This document shows positions 16,516 through 24,496 of a DNA stretch of 64,000 bases, in pieces; the stretch's first letter is position 1; each line of letters starts with the position of its first letter. The notes under the pieces were generated by a model. It saw only the letters and a list, made by a program, of their open reading frames with translations, searched no databases and was not told where the DNA came from. Source of the DNA: Vulcanimicrobiota bacterium (GTDB lineage: Bacteria; Vulcanimicrobiota; Vulcanimicrobiia; Vulcanimicrobiales; Vulcanimicrobiaceae); the NCBI GenBank assembly GCA_003140215.1, contig PLJL01000004.1, forward strand, positions 2,246,861 to 2,310,860, written 5' to 3'. The position numbers and the translations under genes are program-made.

Positions 16516-16754
16516 CGCAAGCGCAGGGACTAGCCCGCGAGCTCAACGCGCTGGCGGGGTCGTCGCAGTTCTCGAACTCCAAAGCGCGGGCGGCGGCGCG
16601 CGGTCACGCCGACGTCGATTGGCCGCGCACCAAGGCGCACAACGGCGACTTCAACGCAGAGGTCGACGGGTGCGAGTCCTTCGTGATGCGCGACGGCAGC
16701 CGGTGCGAATGGGTTTCGGGGACCTACCGGTACGTGGCGCGCCCCGCGGGCTGA
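16512..16754 (+). CDS. Small soluble protein coupled to transketolase, unknown
   Basis: An 80-residue protein beginning at an ATGA overlap with the transketolase C-subunit stop, which strongly supports translation. It starts with a helix (QAQGLARELNALAG) and contains SNSKARAAARGHADVDWPRT, DFNAEVDGCESFVMRDGSRC and a terminal WVSGTYRYVA. The second part looks like a small beta sheet with two Cys. I do not recognise the family. The position suggests a function linked to the transketolase operon, but nothing in the sequence shows which. Confidence 0.6.
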   Translation: MTQAQGLARELNALAGSSQFSNSKARAAARGHADVDWPRTKAHNGDFNAEVDGCESFVMRDGSRCEWVSGTYRYVARPAG

Positions 16755-16761
16755 GCGCCCC

Positions 16762-17676
16762 TCAACCTTCCTCGGCGGTCGTGAAGCACCGCAGCGCCTG
16801 GATCGAGGGCACGAAGTAATACGCGCCGGTGAGCGGCGTGCTGAAGCGCGTAAGGGCGTCGCGCGGTCCGCCGTCGGCCCCTGCCATCTGCTCGAGCATG
16901 CGCTGCATGCGCCCCTGTTCGGCGCTGAAACCGATGAAAAGCGTGCCGTGCTCGCTGACCGTGCCGTAGGGAACGTTGCGCCGGAAGATCTTGAGCTCTT
17001 CGCCGCCGCGATGAACCTTCGTGCGCGCCACGTGCGAGTCGCGCGGCATGGCGTCGCCGGCGAACTCGGTGCTTTCGGGTTTGGTGCGGCCGATGATCTT
17101 CTCTTGAGCCGGCTGCGGCAGCGCGTTCCAGGCTACGGCGTCGTGGCGCCATTGCTGGAAGAGCAGAACGCTGCCGCCCGCGCCCGGAGCACCGTCGGCG
17201 ATCAGCGCGATCTCGGGCGCTTCGTAGAGGGTTGGGTTCTCGGTACCGTCTTCGAACCCGGTCAGATCGCGGCTGTGGCGATACGACCAGCCCGTCTGCT
17301 CGCGCACCAGCGTCGCGACACCGGCAAGTTCCTCGACCGTCGCGTGGCCCAGGTCGAAGACGATGTCGTACGCGGCGGCGGCAAACCACACCCAGACGTC
17401 GGCCTGGGACGCGGGCATCGCGTACCCGTCCGCCCCGCGCACCTCGGCATTGAAACCCGTCACCTCCGCCGGTGCCTCGGCGGGCGCCGCCGCGCGCCAC
17501 AGCTCGGGGCGAAAACCGACCACCAGGTTCACACCCCCGACCGTCGTGTGCGGCGGCCGCAGATCGGCGACCGCGCGGACCAGCGCGGCGGCATCGACGC
17601 CGGGGCGAGCGCGAAACTCGAAGAACCCGTGCGCAGCGTCGCCGAGCGCGAAGATGCCCGACTGGCCCGTCACCAT
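16762..17676 (-). CDS. Dye-decolorizing peroxidase (DyP), YfeX-like
   Basis: A heme peroxidase of 304 residues from ATG 17676 (MVTGQSGIF). The DyP signature GFEDGTENP supplies the distal Asp; SHVARTKVHR contains the region of the proximal His, and LFIGFSAEQGRMQRML and TGAYYFVPS are the family's C-terminal landmarks. There is no Tat or other signal peptide, fitting the short cytoplasmic YfeX-type (class B/P) enzymes. No encapsulin gene or targeting tail is seen. It is the last gene of a leftward run FAH family - ketopantoate-reductase-like - DyP (22-bp gap), and converges on the transketolase unit. Confidence 0.92.
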   Translation of the reverse strand: MVTGQSGIFALGDAAHGFFEFRARPGVDAAALVRAVADLRPPHTTVGGVNLVVGFRPELWRAAAPAEAPAEVTGFNAEVRGADGYAMPASQADVWVWFAAAAYDIVFDLGHATVEELAGVATLVREQTGWSYRHSRDLTGFEDGTENPTLYEAPEIALIADGAPGAGGSVLLFQQWRHDAVAWNALPQPAQEKIIGRTKPESTEFAGDAMPRDSHVARTKVHRGGEELKIFRRNVPYGTVSEHGTLFIGFSAEQGRMQRMLEQMAGADGGPRDALTRFSTPLTGAYYFVPSIQALRCFTTAEEG

Positions 17677-17698
17677 TCGCGCAACGCGCAAACCTCGT

Positions 17699-18691
17699 TC
17701 AGGCGGGGACCGGACGGCGCGAGCGCGACACCTCGAGCGCTTTGACGCAGGCGTACACCGATTCGATGTGCGGCGTCGGCGTCTCGGTGAGCCGGCCCAG
17801 CTCGACGACGGCGCCGACGAGCGCCTCGATCTCGAGCGTTCGCCCGGCCTCGACGTCCTGCAGCATCGAGGTCTTGTGCTCGCCGACCGCTTCGGCGCCG
17901 GCGATCCGCTTCTCGATGGTGTGCCGGAACGTGATGCCAAGCTTCTCGGCGATCTGCTGCGCTTCGCGCATCATGTCGGCCGCGAGCGCGCGCGTCCCCG
18001 GATCGCGGCAGATCGCCGCCAAGGTCGCGCGCGTTAGCGCGCTGATCGGGTTGAACGACAGGTTGCCCCACAGCTTGAGCCAGATCTCGGAGCGAATGTC
18101 GTCGAGGACGAACGACTTGAAGCCGGCCCGCACGAGCATCGCCGCGAGCGCTTCGACGCGCTCGCTGTGCGCGCCGTCAAGCTCGCCGACCGAGAAGCGG
18201 TTCCCCTCGACCACGTGGATGACGCCTGGTGCCGTCACCTCGCCGGCGGGATAGACGACGCACCCGATGATGCGCTCGTGCTCGATGGCCGCGTCGATGA
18301 CGCCGTTGGGATCGACCGCCTCGATGCGCCGCCCGTCGAACGGTCCGCCCTGCTTGTAGAAGTACCACCACGGCACCCCGTTCTGCACCGTCATGACCAT
18401 GGTTTGCGGACCGAAGAGCTTGCGGATGTCCGGCAAGAGCAGCGGGATCTGATGCGCCTTGACCGCGATGATGACGAGATCTTGCGGGCCCGGCGCGCCC
18501 AAGTCGTCGGTGACGTCGATGTTGGTTGCCACCACGGCGTCGCCGTCGGCCTCGAGCCGCAAACCGTGCGTTCTGATCGCGTGGGCGTGCTCGGCGTTTT
18601 TCTCGACGAAGGTGACCGACTCGCCCGCCAGCGCCAGCCGTGCTCCGAGCATGCCGCCGATCGCGCCGGCACCGATGATGCAAATACGCAC
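17699..18691 (-). CDS. 2-dehydropantoate 2-reductase family (ketopantoate reductase-like)
   Basis: An NADPH-dependent reductase of the ApbA/PanE family, 330 residues. The N-terminal Rossmann motif is ICIIGAGAIGGMLGARLA; the middle contains VIIAVKAHQIP and VQNGVPWWYFY; the C-terminal helical domain has EIWLKLWGNLSFNPISAL (Lys and Asn of the active site) and TSMLQDVEAGRTLEIEAL. Many PanE paralogues outside pantothenate clusters reduce other 2-keto acids. Here the neighbours are a FAH-family enzyme (10-bp gap) and a DyP peroxidase, not panB/panC, so a catabolic role is more likely than vitamin B5 synthesis, though unproven. Confidence 0.87.
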   Translation of the reverse strand: MRICIIGAGAIGGMLGARLALAGESVTFVEKNAEHAHAIRTHGLRLEADGDAVVATNIDVTDDLGAPGPQDLVIIAVKAHQIPLLLPDIRKLFGPQTMVMTVQNGVPWWYFYKQGGPFDGRRIEAVDPNGVIDAAIEHERIIGCVVYPAGEVTAPGVIHVVEGNRFSVGELDGAHSERVEALAAMLVRAGFKSFVLDDIRSEIWLKLWGNLSFNPISALTRATLAAICRDPGTRALAADMMREAQQIAEKLGITFRHTIEKRIAGAEAVGEHKTSMLQDVEAGRTLEIEALVGAVVELGRLTETPTPHIESVYACVKALEVSRSRRPVPA

Positions 18692-18701
18692 GCAAAATCC
18701 T

Positions 18702-19487
18702 CTATTCGAACCGGTTGCGCAGCGTGCCGATCCCGTCGATCGCGACCTCGATGGTGCTGCCGGGCTTCATCTTCCCGGCCCCGATCGACGTTCCGCACGC
18801 GATGATGTCGCCGGGGACGAGCGTCATGTCGCGCGAGATCAAGCTGACCAGCCGCGCCGGCTTGATCAGCATGTCGGCGGCCGGGTAGTTCTGCCGCTCC
18901 TCGCCGTCGAGCAGCGCGCGGATCACGAGCGTATCGGGATCGAGGCCGGTTGCGACAACGGGGCCGAACACGCCGAACGTATCGTAGCTCTTGGCGCGCG
19001 TCCACTGCGCGAAGGACGCGTCTTTGTTGAGCACGTCGAATGCGGTGACGTCGTTGACGCAGGTGTAGCCGAAGATCGCCGCGTTCGCCTCGTCCTCGTC
19101 CGCGCCCGCGCAACGCTTGCCGATCACGATGCCCAGCTCGGCTTCGAAGACCACCCGCCCGTCGTAGAACGGCGGCTTACGAATGGTCTGCCCGCTCGCC
19201 GCGAACGCGTTGTTGCCCTTGATGAAGTACAGCGGATCCTCGGGCACGCCGAGGCCGAGCTTCACCCCCAGCGCCGCGAAGTTGTTCCACAGCCCGATCA
19301 TCTTGCTGGGCTCGGTCGGCGGCAACAGCGTTACGGCGTCGAGCGGCACGCGCTCGGCGGTCGGCTGCGGCGCGGCGAACATCTCACCGGCGTAACGGGT
19401 GATCGTGCTTCCCTCGAGCGTGCCGAACGCGGTCGAACCGGCGTGCTCGTAACGCAACCAGTGCTGCGTCGCAACCTCAGTCTTCAT
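18702..19487 (-). CDS. Fumarylacetoacetate hydrolase family protein
   Basis: A 261-residue FAH-fold enzyme of the short type, expected to act on 2-keto-alkanoates or acylpyruvates with a divalent metal. Landmarks are LYFIKGNNAFAASGQTI, the metal-binding FEAELGIVIGK (two acids) and the Asp segment FGYTCVNDVTAFD, then the FGPVVAT loop and CGTSIGAGKMKPGS at the C-terminus. It leads a leftward operon with the reductase and DyP genes and diverges from a ThDP-dependent enzyme gene across 95 bp, which suggests joint control of a small catabolic locus. The substrate is not predictable from sequence. Confidence 0.9.
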   Translation of the reverse strand: MKTEVATQHWLRYEHAGSTAFGTLEGSTITRYAGEMFAAPQPTAERVPLDAVTLLPPTEPSKMIGLWNNFAALGVKLGLGVPEDPLYFIKGNNAFAASGQTIRKPPFYDGRVVFEAELGIVIGKRCAGADEDEANAAIFGYTCVNDVTAFDVLNKDASFAQWTRAKSYDTFGVFGPVVATGLDPDTLVIRALLDGEERQNYPAADMLIKPARLVSLISRDMTLVPGDIIACGTSIGAGKMKPGSTIEVAIDGIGTLRNRFE

Positions 19488-19582
19488 GAGGCCACCTTAG
19501 GAGCGCGGCTCGCGGCGCCCTCTTGCTTTCCCAGCGCTCTCCGGGAGGACGTCGTGCGCGTGGCGCCGGACCAGGCAGGCTC

Positions 19583-21259
19583 ATGTCTCAACGATCCGGC
19601 GGCCGGGTGGTCGTCGACGCGCTCGCGGCAAACGGCGTCGACACCGTCTTCTGCGTCCCCGGCGAAAGCTACGTCGCCGTACTCGACGCCTTATACGACA
19701 CGCCGGCGATACGCGTGATCGCGTGCCGCCACGAGGCGGCCGCGGCGCACATGGCCGAAGCGTCCGGAAAGCTCGACGGCAGACCGGGGGTCGCCTTCGT
19801 GACCCGCGGACCCGGCGCGACGCACGCGAGCATCGGCGTTCACATCGCTCGCCAGGATTCGACCCCGATGGTCTTGTTCGTCGGGCAGGTCGCGCGCGGG
19901 ATGCGCGGGCGCGAAGCGTTCCAAGAGCTCGACTACGCGCAGGTCTTCGGCGGCCTTGCGAAGTGGGCCGCCGAGATCGACGACGCGCGACGCATCCCCG
20001 AGCTGGTCGCGCGAGCGTTTCACGTCGCGATGTCCGGGCGCCCGGGCCCGGTCGTCCTCGCGCTTCCCGAGGACATGCTGCGCGACGAGGTCGACGTCGC
20101 CGACTTGGCGCCGGCCGTCCGAACCGCGGCGCATCCCGGTTCGGGCGAGCTCGCTCGAATGCGCGCGCTGCTCGCCGCGGCGCACCGTCCGCTCATGATC
20201 CTGGGCGGCAGCGGCTGGGACGAAGCCGCCTGCGCCGCGATCCGACGCTTCGCCGAGCGCAACGAGCTTCCGACCGCGTGCACGTTCAGGCGCCAGGAGC
20301 TCTTCGACAACCGCGACCCGCGGTACGCCGGCGATCTCGGGGTCGGCCCGAATCCGGCGCTCGCGGCGCGCGTCCGCGACGCCGATTTGATCCTGGCCGT
20401 CGGGGACCGTTTGGGTGAGATCCCGACCAGCGGCTACACGCTCATCGAGGCGCCGCGACCCAAGCAGCGCTTGGTCCACGTCCACGCCGATCCCGACGAG
20501 CTCGGTCGCGTGTTCCAGGCCGACCTCGCGATCAACGCCGGCCCGGCCGAGTTCGCTCGCGCGCTCGATGCCCTCGAACCGATCGCCGCACCGGCGTGGA
20601 GCGCGGCGACGCGCGAGGCCCGGCGCGACTATGAGGCGGCGCTCGATCCGGGGGTACCGCGCGCGGCGCTCGACCTCGCGCACGTCGTGCGCTGGCTCGA
20701 CGAACGCCTCCCCGAAGACGCGATCGTCTGCAACGGCGCCGGCAACTACAACACCTGGCTGCACCGCTTCTTCCGCTACAAGCGGTATGGTACGCAGTTC
20801 GGCCCGACCGCCGGCGCGATGGGCTACGGTTTCCCGGCCGCGATCGGCATCAAGCTGCGACGGCCCGAACGCATCGTCGTCGCCTTCGCCGGTGACGGGT
20901 GCTTTCTGATGAACGGCGCGGAGCTCGCGACGGCGGTGCAATACGGTGCGAACGTCGTCACGCTGGTCGTGAACAACGGGATGTACGGTACGATCCGCAT
21001 GCATCAAGAGCGTGCATACCCCGGCCGCGTCGTCGGGACCGACCTGCTCAACCCGGACTTCGTCGCCTACGCCCGCGCCTTCGGCGCGCACGGCGCCCTG
21101 GTCGAACGGACCGAGGACTTCGGCGCCGCCTTCGACGCCGCGCTCGCCGCCGGGCGGCCCGCGCTGATCGAGCTGCGCACCGATCCCGACCTCATCACGC
21201 CGCGCACGACGCTGCGCGAGATCCGCGCGCAAGCGCACGAATCTGCCGCCCGGAGGTGA
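19583..21259 (+). CDS. Thiamine-diphosphate-dependent enzyme, acetolactate-synthase-like
   Basis: A 558-residue enzyme of the acetolactate synthase / benzoylformate decarboxylase superfamily, read from ATG 19583. The N-terminal pyrimidine domain has FCVPGESY and the activating Glu in ACRHEAAAAHMAE. The central FAD/Rossmann-like domain follows (about 190-330). The C-terminal pyrophosphate domain carries GDGCFLMNGAEL and VNNGMYGTIRMHQ, the GDG-x-N Mg/ThDP motif. No small regulatory subunit is adjacent, so it is probably not the biosynthetic IlvB. A catabolic decarboxylase or lyase on a 2-keto acid is more likely. It is followed by an ABC importer in the same direction. Confidence 0.88.
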   Translation: MSQRSGGRVVVDALAANGVDTVFCVPGESYVAVLDALYDTPAIRVIACRHEAAAAHMAEASGKLDGRPGVAFVTRGPGATHASIGVHIARQDSTPMVLFVGQVARGMRGREAFQELDYAQVFGGLAKWAAEIDDARRIPELVARAFHVAMSGRPGPVVLALPEDMLRDEVDVADLAPAVRTAAHPGSGELARMRALLAAAHRPLMILGGSGWDEAACAAIRRFAERNELPTACTFRRQELFDNRDPRYAGDLGVGPNPALAARVRDADLILAVGDRLGEIPTSGYTLIEAPRPKQRLVHVHADPDELGRVFQADLAINAGPAEFARALDALEPIAAPAWSAATREARRDYEAALDPGVPRAALDLAHVVRWLDERLPEDAIVCNGAGNYNTWLHRFFRYKRYGTQFGPTAGAMGYGFPAAIGIKLRRPERIVVAFAGDGCFLMNGAELATAVQYGANVVTLVVNNGMYGTIRMHQERAYPGRVVGTDLLNPDFVAYARAFGAHGALVERTEDFGAAFDAALAAGRPALIELRTDPDLITPRTTLREIRAQAHESAARR

Positions 21260-21288
21260 ATGGCCGGGCTGGGGTAATCCCTCGGGCC

Positions 21289-22071
21289 ATGATGGAGCGT
21301 CCGTTGCTGGACGTCTCGGATGTCACGCTCCAATACAAGACGCGCGATCATCTGGTGACGGCCACGTATCGCGTAGGCTTCCAGGTCTTTGCGGCCGAGC
21401 GGTACGTGGTGCTCGGCCCGTCGGGCTGCGGCAAGTCCACGCTCCTCAAGGCCGTCGGCGGCTACATGGCGCCGACGGAGGGCGAGATCCGGCTCAAGGG
21501 CGAGGTGATCCGCCAGCCCGGTCCCGACCGCATGATGGTATTCCAGGAGTTCGATCAGCTCTTACCTTGGAAGACCGTGCGGGAGAACGTGATGTTTCCG
21601 ATGCGGGTGAACGGCGGCATCCCGGCGGCCGAGGCCGCCGAGCGCGCGCGTACCTACATCGACAAGGTCAACCTGACGCGCTGTGCCGACCAGTACCCGC
21701 ACACGCTGTCGGGCGGGATGAAGCAGCGCGTCGCGATCGCGCGCGCGATGGCGATGGAGCCCGACATCTTGCTCATGGACGAGCCCTTCGCCGCGCTCGA
21801 CGCGCTCACGCGCCGCAAGATGCAAGACGAGCTGCTCGAGCTGTGGGACGAGATCGGTTTCACGATGATCTTCGTGACGCACTCGATCGCCGAAGCCATC
21901 AAGGTCGGCAGCCGCATCTTGCTGCTCTCGTCGCACCCGGGCCAAGTGAAGGCCGAGCTCAATAGCGTGCCGCGCAGCGGTGCGAGTCCCGACGAAGCAC
22001 GCGTCCTCGAGGAGCGGATCCACGAAATGCTGTTCGCCGAACCGGTGGAGGCGATCGTTGCGCGCGCCTGA
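21289..22071 (+). CDS. ABC transporter ATPase, NitT/TauT (SsuB-like) family
   Basis: The ATPase of a nitrate/sulfonate/taurine-type importer, 260 residues. It has Walker A GPSGCGKST, a Q-loop in MVFQEFDQLLPW, signature LSGGMKQR and Walker B ILLMDEPFAALDAL, with the H-switch in FVTHSIAEA. Two adjacent ATGs (21289, 21292) can start it. It begins 29 bp after the ThDP-enzyme gene and overlaps the permease start by 14 bp. SsuB/TauB/NrtD-like ATPases serve many substrates (sulfonates, nitrate, pyrimidine thiamine precursors), so the ligand is left open. Confidence 0.93.
   Translation: MMERPLLDVSDVTLQYKTRDHLVTATYRVGFQVFAAERYVVLGPSGCGKSTLLKAVGGYMAPTEGEIRLKGEVIRQPGPDRMMVFQEFDQLLPWKTVRENVMFPMRVNGGIPAAEAAERARTYIDKVNLTRCADQYPHTLSGGMKQRVAIARAMAMEPDILLMDEPFAALDALTRRKMQDELLELWDEIGFTMIFVTHSIAEAIKVGSRILLLSSHPGQVKAELNSVPRSGASPDEARVLEERIHEMLFAEPVEAIVARA
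22047..22060 (+). promoter_or_regulatory. Ribosome binding site setting the permease TTG start
   Basis: GGAGG at 22047-22051 lies six bases before TTG 22058-22060, inside the end of the ATPase gene. No ATG or GTG in this frame is as well placed, so TTG 22058 is the likely start of the permease, translationally coupled to the ATPase. Confidence 0.6.
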
Positions 22072-22945
22072 GCGTCCCGCGACGCTGGCGGACCGCCCCG
22101 AGCGGCTGGCGGCGACGGTCGATGCCAGTGACTTCGCGATCGCGACGAAGCCGCTGTCGACGTGGGAAACCGTCGCCAACAATACGGTTTTGCGCAAGGT
22201 CGCGATCCTGGTGGTCCTCGCGCTCATCTGGGAGATCTATGCGCGCCACCTGAACAATCAGCTGCTCGTGCCGACGTTCAGCGCGACGGTCCAGGCGTTC
22301 GTCACCGCGGTGATCAGCGGCGAACTGCTGCCCAAGGTCTGGGTTTCGGTCAAAGTCTTGCTCGTGGGCTATGCTTCCGGCATCGCGATCGCCGCTGCGC
22401 TTACGACCTTCGCCACGACGACGCGCATCGGCTCGGATCTGCTCGAGACGCTGACGGCGATGTTCATTCCGCTGCCGGCGATCGCGCTGCTCCCGCTGGC
22501 TCTCATCTGGTTCGGCCTCACGCCGCTCAGCCTCTCGTTTGTGCTGATCCACTCGGTCCTGTGGCCCGTCGCGCTCAATACGCATTCCGGCTTCGTCTCC
22601 GTGTCCCTGACGCTGCGCATGGTCGGCAAGAACTACGGGCTGCGCGGTCTTCGCTACGTCGCGCAGATCCTGATTCCGGCCGCATTCCCCAGCATCTTGA
22701 CCGGGTTGAAGATCGGCTGGGCGTTCGCTTGGCGCACGCTCATCGCCGCGGAGCTGATTTTCGGCGCGCAGTCCGGCAGCGGCGGACTCGGCTGGTTCAT
22801 CGTCAACAACAAGAACATTCTCGACATCCCGAACGTCTTCGCCGGATTGCTCACCGTGATCATCATCGGACTGCTGGTCGAAAACGTCATCTTTCGCAGC
22901 ATCGAGACCCGCACGATTCGCCGCTGGGGTATGGCGACGTCGTAG
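22058..22945 (+). CDS. ABC transporter permease, NitT/TauT family
   Basis: The membrane subunit of the importer, 295 residues from TTG 22058. About 55 polar residues precede six TM helices (from VAILVVLALIWEIYA to TVIIIGLLVENVIF). The EAA-type cytoplasmic loop that contacts the ATPase is seen in LRGLRYVAQILIPAAFPSILTG, with the conserved G and the I-x-x-P-A-x-x-P pattern. Typical SsuC/TauC proteins are about 260-290 residues, so only the N-terminus is slightly long. It is followed 41 bp later by the substrate-binding protein gene. Confidence 0.92.
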   Translation: MRAPERPATLADRPERLAATVDASDFAIATKPLSTWETVANNTVLRKVAILVVLALIWEIYARHLNNQLLVPTFSATVQAFVTAVISGELLPKVWVSVKVLLVGYASGIAIAAALTTFATTTRIGSDLLETLTAMFIPLPAIALLPLALIWFGLTPLSLSFVLIHSVLWPVALNTHSGFVSVSLTLRMVGKNYGLRGLRYVAQILIPAAFPSILTGLKIGWAFAWRTLIAAELIFGAQSGSGGLGWFIVNNKNILDIPNVFAGLLTVIIIGLLVENVIFRSIETRTIRRWGMATS

Positions 22946-22973
22946 AGACCGCCCCGCACCAATCACGCATGTC

Positions 22974-22989
22974 AAGGAGGTACGCTTTG
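22974..22989 (+). promoter_or_regulatory. Strong Shine-Dalgarno selecting a TTG start
   Basis: AAGGAGG at 22974-22980 sits six bases before TTG 22987-22989. An in-frame ATG at 22969 lies upstream of this Shine-Dalgarno sequence and has none of its own, so initiation at TTG is favoured and gives a compact signal peptide. Confidence 0.7.
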
Positions 22990-23991
22990 CGCTCGCTCAT
23001 CCGCATCATCGTCGCGCTCATCCTCGCCGTCGTCGTCACGGCGCCGGCGTACGCCGAGGTCACCGAGATACGCGTCGCGCGACAGCCCGGTCTCGTCTAT
23101 CTGCCGATCATGATCCTCGAGCAGGAGCACTTGCTCGAGAAGGAAGCCAAGAAGCGCGGTCTGGGCGATCTCAAGGTCACCTTTCTCGTTTTCAACAGCG
23201 GGGGCGCCGCTGTCGACGCGTTGATCTCCGGCAACGCCGACATCGTCACCAGCGGAGCGACAAACCTGCTGACGGCCTGGTCCGCGACCAAGGGCACGCC
23301 GCTCGAGGTTCGCGGCGTTGCGGGTAACGGCGCCCTGCCGATGTTCCTACTCTCGCGCGACCCGAACGTCAAGACCCTCAAGGACTTCAGCGCCGCCGAC
23401 AAGATCGCGGTACCGACCGTTCGAGTGTCGACGCAGGCGATCGTCATGCAAATGGCGGCCTCGAAGCTGTGGGGTGACGCCGAAGCGCACAGGCTCGACC
23501 CGCTCACCGTCGCGATGGGCCACCCCGACGCGCTGCTCGCGCTGGAAACGGGCAAAGACGTCAACGGCCACTTCTCGCTCCCGCCGTACCAGTACCAAGA
23601 GCTGAAGATCCCGGGCGTACACATGGTCCTCAACTCCATCGACATTACCGGTGGCCCGGCGTCGAACGGCGTCTCGTTCGCCACGACCAAGTTCCACGAC
23701 GCGAACCCGAAGCTGATCGGCGTGTTCCTCGCCGCCATGGCGCAAGCGGAGGACATCATCAAGAACGACCGGCGGCACGCCGCGGAACTTTACCTCAAGG
23801 ACACCAAGGAAAAGCTCACCGTCGACGAGCTGGTGAAGATCATGAGCGATCCGAACTTCGTCTACTCGACGGCGCCGCAGCAATCGATGAAGTTCGCCGA
23901 GCTGATGTTCCGCGCCGGGACGATCAAGAACAAGCCGTCCAGCTGGAAAGACTACTTCTTCCCCGAGGTCTACAACCTCAAGGGAAGCTAG
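22987..23991 (+). CDS. ABC transporter substrate-binding protein, NitT/TauT family
   Basis: A periplasmic solute-binding protein, 334 residues from TTG 22987. The signal peptide is RSLIRIIVALILAVVVTA with cleavage after PAYA. The mature protein starts with the type II periplasmic fold (EIRVARQPGLVYLPIMILEQ, then FNSGGAAVDALISGNADIVT), as in SsuA/TauA/ThiY-like proteins. The ligand-pocket sequence does not match a characterised member well enough to name the compound. It is last in the set ATPase-permease-binding protein, downstream of the ThDP-dependent enzyme, so the substrate may feed that enzyme; this is inference. Confidence 0.9.
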   Translation: MRSLIRIIVALILAVVVTAPAYAEVTEIRVARQPGLVYLPIMILEQEHLLEKEAKKRGLGDLKVTFLVFNSGGAAVDALISGNADIVTSGATNLLTAWSATKGTPLEVRGVAGNGALPMFLLSRDPNVKTLKDFSAADKIAVPTVRVSTQAIVMQMAASKLWGDAEAHRLDPLTVAMGHPDALLALETGKDVNGHFSLPPYQYQELKIPGVHMVLNSIDITGGPASNGVSFATTKFHDANPKLIGVFLAAMAQAEDIIKNDRRHAAELYLKDTKEKLTVDELVKIMSDPNFVYSTAPQQSMKFAELMFRAGTIKNKPSSWKDYFFPEVYNLKGS

Positions 23992-24009
23992 GCCGGGCCG
24001 AACCACTCG

Positions 24010-24480
24010 ATGGCGCTCGACACGCAAAATGCCTTTCAGCTGCTCACCTTCATCGCGGCGCCGGCGCTGCTGACGAACGCCTCGACCGTGCTCGTGCTGT
24101 CGACCTCGAACCGTTTCGCCCGCGCGGTCGACCGAGCGCGCTACATCGAGGACCACGCGGACGTGCCGCACCGCGAGGGGGCGCTGGTGCGCGTCACGCG
24201 CCGCGCGCTGGCGCTCAATCGCGCGCTCACGGCCTTCTACATCGCGATCGCGTCGTTTGCGATCGGGACGTTCTCCGAGCTGCTCGGCGGCGGGATCGCC
24301 GCGATCGTACGCGGCGAGATCGCGCCGATCATCACCCTCGTCGGACTCCTGGTCGCGACGATCGGGACGATCGCGATCGCGACCGGAGCCGGCTTCCTCG
24401 TCGCCGAGACGTGGGACGCGTACCGCGGCCTGCGCGAGGATTCGTACGAGCTGCTGCACCGCGTCCCGGCGGAACGCTAA
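24010..24480 (+). CDS. DUF2721 family membrane protein
   Basis: A 156-residue membrane protein with three TM segments. The start LLTFIAAPALLTNASTVLVL followed by STSNRFARAVDRAR is the characteristic DUF2721 block, a conserved family of unknown function found in many Gram-negative bacteria and cyanobacteria. The other two helices are FYIAIASFAIGTFSELL and a long one from IITLVGLLVATIG onwards. It begins 18 bp after the binding-protein gene and could share its transcript, but DUF2721 proteins are not known as transporter parts. Family assignment is confident; the role is unknown. Confidence 0.88.
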   Translation: MALDTQNAFQLLTFIAAPALLTNASTVLVLSTSNRFARAVDRARYIEDHADVPHREGALVRVTRRALALNRALTAFYIAIASFAIGTFSELLGGGIAAIVRGEIAPIITLVGLLVATIGTIAIATGAGFLVAETWDAYRGLREDSYELLHRVPAER

Positions 24481-24496
24481 CCGCCTACTGGGCGGT
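24480..24496. terminator. Small hairpin between convergent genes
   Basis: ACCGCC (24480-24485) pairs perfectly with GGCGGT (24491-24496) around a 5-nt loop, exactly where the DUF2721 and short-chain dehydrogenase genes converge. There is no T-run, so it is only a weak candidate for a bidirectional terminator. Confidence 0.25.
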
